From the NCBI GenBank assembly GCA_025370075.1, contig CP073016.1, forward strand, positions 1 to 64,000: a stretch of DNA of 64,000 bases, written 5' to 3'. Shown one piece after another: positions 58,527 to 64,000 of this stretch. Below the pieces are notes generated by a model. The model worked only from the letters and a program-made list of their open reading frames with translations. It ran no database searches and was not told the origin of the DNA. The DNA is from Chryseotalea sp. WA131a (GTDB lineage: Bacteria > Bacteroidota > Bacteroidia > Cytophagales > Cyclobacteriaceae). How positions within the stretch are numbered: position 1 is the stretch's first letter; every line of letters begins with the position of its first letter. Position numbers and translations under genes: made by a program.

Positions 58527-59657
58527 TCATAGTCGGGTGGTTACACGTTTTACCATTTCGTTTTTCCATTCTGCAAATGTGCCTTCTTCAATTTTTACCC
58601 TTGCTTTTCGCACCAGCCAAAGATAGAAGGTAAGGTTGTGGATAGAAGCAATTTGCGCGCCTAAAATCTCTTTGGAGATAATTAAGTGGCGCAAGTAAGC
58701 CTTGGAGTAGAAAGTACTGGCATATCCACCGATGGCCGGGTCGATAGGGGTAAGATCATCTTTCCATTTTTCATTTCGGATGTTGATGATGCCTTCGCTG
58801 GTGAACAACATGCCGTTGCGCGCATTCCGGGTGGGCATAACACAATCAAACATATCAATGCCCAAAGCAATGCACTCCAAAATATTTTCAGGTGTGCCCA
58901 CGCCCATCAAGTAGCGGGGTTTATCAGTCGGTAAAATGCCACAAACCAAATCGGTCATTTCATACATCATTTCGTGTGGTTCCCCCACCGACAGTCCGCC
59001 AATAGCGTTGCCTTGTTGTTGTTGGTTGGCGATAAATTCAGCCGATTCTTTTCGCAGGTCTTTGTACACACTTCCTTGCACGATGGGAAAAAGAACTTGC
59101 TTGTATCCATACTTTGGTTGTGTGCTATTTACCCGATCTACACAACGCTTCAACCATCGATGCGTAAGATGCATGGATTTTTTGGCGTACTCGTATTCGC
59201 AAGGGTAAGGCGTACATTCGTCAAACGCCATGATGATGTCTGCCCCAATGGTGCGTTCAATGTCCATTACTCCCTCGGGCGTAAACGTGTGCTTCGATCC
59301 ATCGATATGCGATTTAAAGATTACACCCTCTTCGGTGATCTTCCGGTTGGCACCTAACGAGTACACTTGGTAGCCACCGCTATCGGTAAGAATGGGCCTG
59401 TCCCAACCATTGAATTTATGTAGTCCGCCAGCTTGCTCCAGTATTTCCAAACCCGGACGCAAGTACAGGTGATAGGTATTCCCCAAAATTATTTTGGCAT
59501 CGATGTCCTCTTTCAATTCTCGCTGGTGTACTGCCTTTACCGATCCGGCTGTGCCCACGGGCATAAAGATGGGAGTGGGGATTTCCCCATGATCGGTAAT
59601 GAGTTTTCCGCTCCGGGCTTTTGAGCGTGGATCTACTTTAGATAGTTGGAATTGCAT
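58527..59657 (-). CDS. tgt: Queuine tRNA-ribosyltransferase (tRNA-guanine transglycosylase)
   Basis: A 376-residue Tgt that exchanges guanine 34 for preQ1 in GUN-anticodon tRNAs. Active-site signatures: LTDSGGYQVYSL (about 90-101), FDECTPYPC, IGGLSVGEP, MGVGTPENILECIALGIDMFDCVMPTRNARNG (about 250-283) with the nucleophilic Asp. The region equivalent to the zinc site (DPECDCYTC in E. coli) reads DPAIGGYASTFYSKAYLRHL, so all three cysteines are absent while the following histidine region remains. I believe this is usual for Bacteroidetes Tgt. Length and other motifs are standard; start is the first ATG. Confidence 0.93.
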   Translation of the reverse strand: MQFQLSKVDPRSKARSGKLITDHGEIPTPIFMPVGTAGSVKAVHQRELKEDIDAKIILGNTYHLYLRPGLEILEQAGGLHKFNGWDRPILTDSGGYQVYSLGANRKITEEGVIFKSHIDGSKHTFTPEGVMDIERTIGADIIMAFDECTPYPCEYEYAKKSMHLTHRWLKRCVDRVNSTQPKYGYKQVLFPIVQGSVYKDLRKESAEFIANQQQQGNAIGGLSVGEPHEMMYEMTDLVCGILPTDKPRYLMGVGTPENILECIALGIDMFDCVMPTRNARNGMLFTSEGIINIRNEKWKDDLTPIDPAIGGYASTFYSKAYLRHLIISKEILGAQIASIHNLTFYLWLVRKARVKIEEGTFAEWKNEMVKRVTTRL

Positions 59658-59799
59658 GTGGGTGCAAAGGTAATGGATTGCACTATTTTTAAATGGATGT
59701 GTTTTTTGATTTGCGGTGAGCGTTTTGCCTGATTTGGCGACAGTTTCAATTCATTGGTCTTAACAACTTCTTAACTTCTTGATGTCGCACAAAAAACGG

Positions 59800-59826
59800 T
59801 TGGAAAGTTTAGTTTGAATATCTTTG
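59800..59826 (+). promoter_or_regulatory. Bacteroidetes-type promoter of the DUF5916 gene
   Basis: TATCTTTG (59819-59826) is an exact match to TAnnTTTG, with TTG at 59800-59802, 16 bases upstream. The ATG follows 10 bases after the -7 box, so the leader is very short. Confidence 0.55.
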
Positions 59827-59836
59827 CGCTCTTCTT

Positions 59837-62110
59837 ATGCGCGGTGTTATAGCTTTTAGTCTCTTATTGATGTCTTTGTCTTCTCTAGGGCAAAAGAACA
59901 AACCTGGTTTGCCCTTGTTGATAGGCAAAGCGAGCGAGCCTATTGTACTTGATGGGCAACTTAGCGAGCCCACTTGGCAAAAGGCCGATGTGGCTAAGAA
60001 TTTTTATTTGAACTTTCCGGTAGATTCACTTCCGCCCACGTATCAATCAGAAGCGAGATTAGCCTACGATGATCACTTTTTGTATGTATCGTTTGTGTGT
60101 TATGATGATGCCAAGCCCAACATTATGCAATCGCTGCGTAGAGACGTGGATTGGGAATTAAACGATAACATTGGTATTTTCTTAGATTCTTATAACGACT
60201 ATACCAACGGGTTTTATTTTACCATTACTCCTTTTGGTGTGCAGTCAGAAGGGGTGATGTCGGGTGGAGGACAAGATGATGATTCGTTCAACGGAAGTTG
60301 GGACAACAAATGGTATTCAGAAGTGAAGCGCTCGCCCGATAAATGGGTGGCTGAGTTGGCCATTCCGTTAAAGTCGTTTCGCTACAATCACCACTCAAAA
60401 GAGTGGAACGTAACCTTTCTTCGCCAAGATTTAAAACACAATCAGGTAAGCAGTTGGATCGCCACTCCTATTCAATTTATACCTGCTTCATTCGCTTACT
60501 CGGGCAAGTTGGTTTTTGAAAATCTGCCTCCCCATGCCGGTGCAAATGTTTCACTCATTCCCTATGCTGCCAGTGTTAACCAGCAAGACCTGGAGAATAA
60601 CAAACCTATTAGCTCCAGTGGCGCTATTGGTATGGACGCCAAGGTCGCCATTAGCCCTTCCCTAAATTTAGATCTAACCGTAAACCCAGATTTCTCTAAT
60701 GTGGAGGTCGATCAGCAAGTAATTAATCTTACACGATTTGAATTTCAATTTCCAGAAAGGAGACAATTCTTTTTAGAGAACAGCGATTTGTTTTCAACCC
60801 CAGGCTTTCCTGATACGCGGCCTTTTTTTTCGCGGAGAATTGGTTTAGTACTTGACTCTACAGGTTCTGCTCGACAAGTGCCCATTCAATATGGAGCGCG
60901 CATCAGCGGCAAGATTGGTAAGGATTGGCGAATTGGTATTTTAAACATGCGTACAGCCGAAAAGGAATCGATTGGTTTACCCTCTCAAATGTATTCGATG
61001 GCCATCGTACAAAAGCAGATTTTTTCCCGCTCGAATATTGACTTTTTTATTGTCGACAAACAATCGCTGGGGCTGGGGTCTTATAACAAGAGTAAGCGGT
61101 ATGCTCCAGGCATCGTGCGCGATGTGATTAATGGAACGGATACCACCAAGCGGTTGAATCTCTACAACCGCGTCATTGGTTTTGATTTTAATCTGATTAC
61201 CAAAAGCAACCGATGGAGTGGAGATGTTTATTATCACCATTCGTTAGATGATTTCAGCTCGGACAAAAACTATTCAACAGGCGCATTTATCGGTTACAAT
61301 ACAAGGCACTTCAATGCTTTTGTGGGAAACAATGCGGTAGGCAAAAACTATAATGCTGAAACAGGTTTTGTTCCAGCACTTAGTGTTTATCCGGGATACC
61401 TCAATGGATTTGGCAGGGTAGAAGGAAGGTTCTATCCGAAGAATTCTCCCATTGCTGTAATGGGTCCAGGTGCCGAAATCAATTATGTGTTTGTGCCAGG
61501 AGGCAAGCTCACCGACAGAACGTATTCGGTTGATTATCTTTTCAATTTCTTAAATACATCTTTTTTGGCAGTGTCTGCCACACACATTTTTCAGCTTTTA
61601 CCTAAAGAGTTTAATCCGCTCTCGCCACGCGTTGGTGTTCCATATGCGGCTGGCAAAGAATTTCAGTGGACCGAGTTTGAATTGAATTATAATTCGAACA
61701 CACGGAAAATTTTTAATTTTTCAGCGCAAGCAAGTGGTGGGCAATTTTACTCTGGCACACGGCTTACCGCAGGGGGTACACTCAATTATCGCTATCAACC
61801 GTATGGAAGCTTGAGCCTCACCGTTAACTACAATGATTTACAATTGGGGCAACCGTATGGCAGTGCTGATTTTTTGTTGATTCGCCCGCGATTGGATTTA
61901 ACGTTGTCTACCAAACTATTTTTCACCAGTGTGTGGCAATACAATACACGCTTTGAATCGACCAGTTTCAACGCGCGCTTGCAGTGGAGGTTTAAGCCTG
62001 CATCGGACATTTTTTTGGTATATAACCATAACAATAATCTCTTGCCAACCGATGGCCGTGCCAACGACCAAGCCTTGGTACTCAAGTTTACGTATTGGCT
62101 TAACCTATAA
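59837..62110 (+). CDS. CBM9-like domain / DUF5916 outer-membrane protein
   Basis: A 757-residue protein with a signal peptide (LLLMSLSSLGQ). Residues about 22-215 form a family 9 carbohydrate-binding-like domain (PIVLDGQLSEPTWQKADVAKNFY, YVSFVCYDD, GIFLDSYNDYTNGFYFTITPFGVQSEG). Residues about 225-757 are the DUF5916 region: NPDFSNVEVDQQVINLTRFE, FPERRQFFLENSDLFSTPGF, then many beta strands of a barrel ending in FTYWLNL. Common in Bacteroidetes and thought to be an outer-membrane protein that handles carbohydrates or surface glycans; the substrate is unknown. Confidence 0.85.
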   Translation: MRGVIAFSLLLMSLSSLGQKNKPGLPLLIGKASEPIVLDGQLSEPTWQKADVAKNFYLNFPVDSLPPTYQSEARLAYDDHFLYVSFVCYDDAKPNIMQSLRRDVDWELNDNIGIFLDSYNDYTNGFYFTITPFGVQSEGVMSGGGQDDDSFNGSWDNKWYSEVKRSPDKWVAELAIPLKSFRYNHHSKEWNVTFLRQDLKHNQVSSWIATPIQFIPASFAYSGKLVFENLPPHAGANVSLIPYAASVNQQDLENNKPISSSGAIGMDAKVAISPSLNLDLTVNPDFSNVEVDQQVINLTRFEFQFPERRQFFLENSDLFSTPGFPDTRPFFSRRIGLVLDSTGSARQVPIQYGARISGKIGKDWRIGILNMRTAEKESIGLPSQMYSMAIVQKQIFSRSNIDFFIVDKQSLGLGSYNKSKRYAPGIVRDVINGTDTTKRLNLYNRVIGFDFNLITKSNRWSGDVYYHHSLDDFSSDKNYSTGAFIGYNTRHFNAFVGNNAVGKNYNAETGFVPALSVYPGYLNGFGRVEGRFYPKNSPIAVMGPGAEINYVFVPGGKLTDRTYSVDYLFNFLNTSFLAVSATHIFQLLPKEFNPLSPRVGVPYAAGKEFQWTEFELNYNSNTRKIFNFSAQASGGQFYSGTRLTAGGTLNYRYQPYGSLSLTVNYNDLQLGQPYGSADFLLIRPRLDLTLSTKLFFTSVWQYNTRFESTSFNARLQWRFKPASDIFLVYNHNNNLLPTDGRANDQALVLKFTYWLNL

Positions 62111-62132
62111 AATTTTTTCACCGTTTTATAAG

Positions 62133-62140
62133 TACATTTG
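62133..62140 (+). promoter_or_regulatory. Bacteroidetes -7 box upstream of the reductase gene
   Basis: TACATTTG matches TAnnTTTG, 35 bases before the ATG; no clear TTG is found at the -33 position. Confidence 0.4.
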
Positions 62141-62175
62141 CGTTTTGATTTGTTATAGTACGATAAATTGTTTTT

Positions 62176-63303
62176 ATGGCGTTTGGACTGTTCCGCAAAA
62201 GCGAAAAGAAAGAAGAGAAAAAAGGGGAGGGCAAAGAGGAATCTGGCTCTCATTATCATGAGTTGTTGGTTAAGAATATCATCCAAGAAACGAAGGATGC
62301 CATTTCCATTGTGTTCGAGCAGCCTGTTGCCAAACTTCACTATAAATCAGGTCAATTTTTAACGCTCATTGTGCCTGTTCAAGGCAAAGAAGTGCGCAGA
62401 GCCTATTCACTTTGCAGCTCACCTTTTATAGATGCTGATTTGGCCGTAAGCGTAAAGCGAGTTGAAAAAGGATTGATGTCAAATTGGTTACCCGATAATT
62501 TGAAAGTGGGCGCCAAGGTAAAGGTGATGGAGCCGATGGGGCAATTCACCACCGAATTTGCGAAAGACAAAAAGCGCCACTTGGTGATGTTTGCGGGTGG
62601 CTCAGGCATTACTCCGATGATGTCCATCATTAAAAGTTTGCTGACGCAAGAGCCAGATAGTATTTGTTCATTAATTTATTGCAACCGCGATATCGACAGC
62701 ATCATTTTCAAAACGCAGTTTGAGCAACTGCAAACCCAGTACGAAGGTCGGTTGCACGTGATCCATATATTAGACAATGCCCCCATGAACTGGCAAGGCT
62801 TGTCAGGATTGTTGAACAAAGAAATGTTGGTAAAACTTTTTGAGCGGATTCCTGATTGGGGATTGGACAAAACAACCTACCTGATGTGCGGCCCAGAGGG
62901 CATGATGAAAAATGTGGACAGTCTATTGGCGGAACATCAAATCCCCAAAGAAAAAATTTTTAAAGAGAGCTTTGTAGCGGGTGTGTTGGATAAACCAAAG
63001 AAGGAAGACGAAAAAGGAACTGAAAAGAAAACGCGCGATGTTGTCATTCGTTATGATGGCAATGAACACACCATCGCTGTTCCGCACAATAAAACAATTT
63101 TAGAAACTGCTCTCGACCAAGGCATCGACTTGCCTTACTCGTGCCAAAGTGGCTTGTGTACCGCTTGCCGCGGAAAGGCATTGTCGGGCCAAGTGAAGTT
63201 GGATGAGGAAGAAGGTTTATCCAAAAGTGAACGTGCGGAAGGCTATGTGCTCACGTGCGTAGGCCACCCGATGACGGATGATGTAGTGATTGAGATTGGG
63301 TAA
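62176..63303 (+). CDS. Ferredoxin-NADP reductase-type protein with C-terminal 2Fe-2S ferredoxin (PaaE-like)
   Basis: A 375-residue one-chain electron transfer protein. FAD domain with RRAYSLCSSP (about 75-84, the RxYS motif), NAD(P) domain with FAGGSGITPMMSI (about 140-152) and CGPEGMM near 239; linker; and a plant-type 2Fe-2S domain with CQSGLCTAC (about 324-332) and a further Cys near 362 (VLTCVGHP). This order matches PaaE/ HmpX-type oxygenase reductases. No paa or other oxygenase genes are in the window, so the electron acceptor is unknown; in Bacteroidetes such reductases are often free-standing. A charged N-terminal tail (KKEEKKGEGKEESG) is unusual. Confidence 0.88.
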   Translation: MAFGLFRKSEKKEEKKGEGKEESGSHYHELLVKNIIQETKDAISIVFEQPVAKLHYKSGQFLTLIVPVQGKEVRRAYSLCSSPFIDADLAVSVKRVEKGLMSNWLPDNLKVGAKVKVMEPMGQFTTEFAKDKKRHLVMFAGGSGITPMMSIIKSLLTQEPDSICSLIYCNRDIDSIIFKTQFEQLQTQYEGRLHVIHILDNAPMNWQGLSGLLNKEMLVKLFERIPDWGLDKTTYLMCGPEGMMKNVDSLLAEHQIPKEKIFKESFVAGVLDKPKKEDEKGTEKKTRDVVIRYDGNEHTIAVPHNKTILETALDQGIDLPYSCQSGLCTACRGKALSGQVKLDEEEGLSKSERAEGYVLTCVGHPMTDDVVIEIG

Positions 63304-63312
63304 TCTGGATTT

Positions 63313-64000
63313 TTAGCCTTTCCCTACTATTTCTTCTATTTTTTTCTTAAACCAGCTTGTTTGACTCAAAGTGGCTTTGCTTATGTTAAATTTTTCTAAG
63401 TACGTTTTATTAAATTTTTTCATGTCAAAAAACTTGTAAAAAGTTTCAAAATCCTCACTTTTAAGCGATTGAGTTATTTCATCTTCATTTTTAGACTTGA
63501 TTTCGTCAGTTTTAAACTCCTCATAATTATTTCTAGTTGCCTTCAAATTAAGTAATACGCTCTCGTACTTTCCTTCCTTATGTTTTCTAATTTCTTGGAT
63601 GTAAGCAGGTTTGTCAAAACTGTCTAGGTTAAGTTCAGCTATATTTTCAGGATGGTATAAGTAGTTTTCAAAATTGTAATAGTTAAGTATGTATAGATTT
63701 GGATAGAGATTTTTAAGTTTTTGAATTTCAGAACTCATCAAATAGTCCCTATCCCTTAGTGCATAGGAGTTTTTGTCTCTTTTTATTTGAAGAAAAACTT
63801 CCCGGGAACCGTCAAGCCCAACGAAGAGGCAGTCCTTTATATTCAATAGTTGATAATATTCATCATTTTGGTTTTCGCAAAATATTACCCTCTTGCCTTT
63901 CAAAATGTCGAATAGCAAGTTCTTAGGAACAGCTATTTCATATAACTCAAGACTTTCTTTAGATTGAGGAACAACAACTTGTGGCTCATCAAAGTTGAGT
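63313..64000 (-). CDS. Partial protein with DUF4435-like C-terminal region (AAA/TOPRIM-type), truncated by window end
   Basis: An open frame of at least 229 residues that continues past base 64000, so its start is not in the window. The visible end contains VIFCENQNDEYYQLL, FVGLDGSREVFLQIKRDKNSYALRDRDYL and NLYILNYYNFENYL: this pattern (CE..ND, RDRDY and an aromatic ENYL motif) is that of DUF4435, a TOPRIM-like region found behind AAA ATPase domains in defence-type proteins. Just before it reads LNFDEPQ, which might be the Walker B motif of an ATPase domain further upstream. AT-rich relative to the neighbouring genes, suggesting acquisition. Convergent with the reductase gene. Confidence 0.6.
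   Translation of the reverse strand, partial: LNFDEPQVVVPQSKESLELYEIAVPKNLLFDILKGKRVIFCENQNDEYYQLLNIKDCLFVGLDGSREVFLQIKRDKNSYALRDRDYLMSSEIQKLKNLYPNLYILNYYNFENYLYHPENIAELNLDSFDKPAYIQEIRKHKEGKYESVLLNLKATRNNYEEFKTDEIKSKNEDEITQSLKSEDFETFYKFFDMKKFNKTYLEKFNISKATLSQTSWFKKKIEEIVGKG

Noticed and set aside
1..64000. tRNA, rRNA or CRISPR features
   Set aside because: None recognised on reading intergenic sequence; tRNA detection without a covariance search is unreliable, so small RNAs may have been missed.

Overview
The window reads as a chromosome segment of a Bacteroidetes bacterium, most likely of the order Cytophagales, linearised at dnaA: the dnaA reading frame begins at base 1. The evidence is the absence of Shine-Dalgarno sites, Bacteroidetes-type promoters (TAnnTTTG at -7), the family content (800-residue FtsX-type permeases, a CBM9/DUF5916 outer-membrane protein, S23 four-helix-bundle protein, Kdo8N genes, a carotenoid block with a CrtY-type integral-membrane lycopene cyclase) and a Tgt lacking the usual zinc cysteines.

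Layout. 1-3.8 kb: dnaA, a small unknown gene, a remnant of a type I restriction subunit (HsdR) and an AlbA_2/ATPase protein. 4-7.1 kb: a two-gene redox unit (FAD oxidoreductase plus NosR/NapH-like membrane ferredoxin). 7.2-9.9 kb: a permease remnant, two secreted proteins and an S23-type protein. 9.9-19.6 kb: three paralogous FtsX/MacB-like permeases followed by a histidine kinase and an OmpR-type regulator. 19.7-23.1 kb: ndh-kup. 23.2-28.4 kb: a coiled-coil lipoprotein, ion transport genes (mscS, corA, CaCA exchanger) and a polyprenyl diphosphate synthase. 28.4-32.3 kb: trmN6 and the 8-amino-Kdo genes kdnA and kdnB, separated by a mazEF toxin-antitoxin pair. 32.4-37.9 kb: a small two-gene cassette, two serine hydrolases (one split by an IS200/IS605-type remnant), a second inverted remnant and higBA. 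38.0-43.4 kb: a large BNR/sortilin-type secreted protein, a lysine-rich protein and a carotenoid block (SRPBCC, crtZ, crtY). 43.4-44.2 kb: noncoding with a large nested palindrome.

44.2-52.7 kb is the most interesting part: a NarL-type regulator, a 661-residue protein joining an isoprenyl-synthase-like domain to a terpene-cyclase-like beta domain, a 68-residue peptide with eight cysteines in its C-terminal half, a terminator-like hairpin, and then an S41 protease lipoprotein, a PqqD-like/M50 membrane protease, a radical SAM/SPASM enzyme, a MauE-thioredoxin membrane protein and a small outer-membrane protein. I read it as a RiPP pathway of a type I do not recognise: the peptide is the precursor, the radical SAM enzyme the modifier, the two proteases candidate processing enzymes, and the terpene-type enzyme an unexpected partner. 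This is inference from gene content and spacing.

52.7-56.4 kb: a second attC-like palindrome, an IS1380-family element and an IS3-family element that break a small gene. 56.4-64 kb: ordinary core genes (DMT transporter, LptF/G permease, tgt, DUF5916 protein, flavin/2Fe-2S reductase) and, at the edge, a partial gene with a C-terminal DUF4435-like region. I saw no tRNA, rRNA or CRISPR array.
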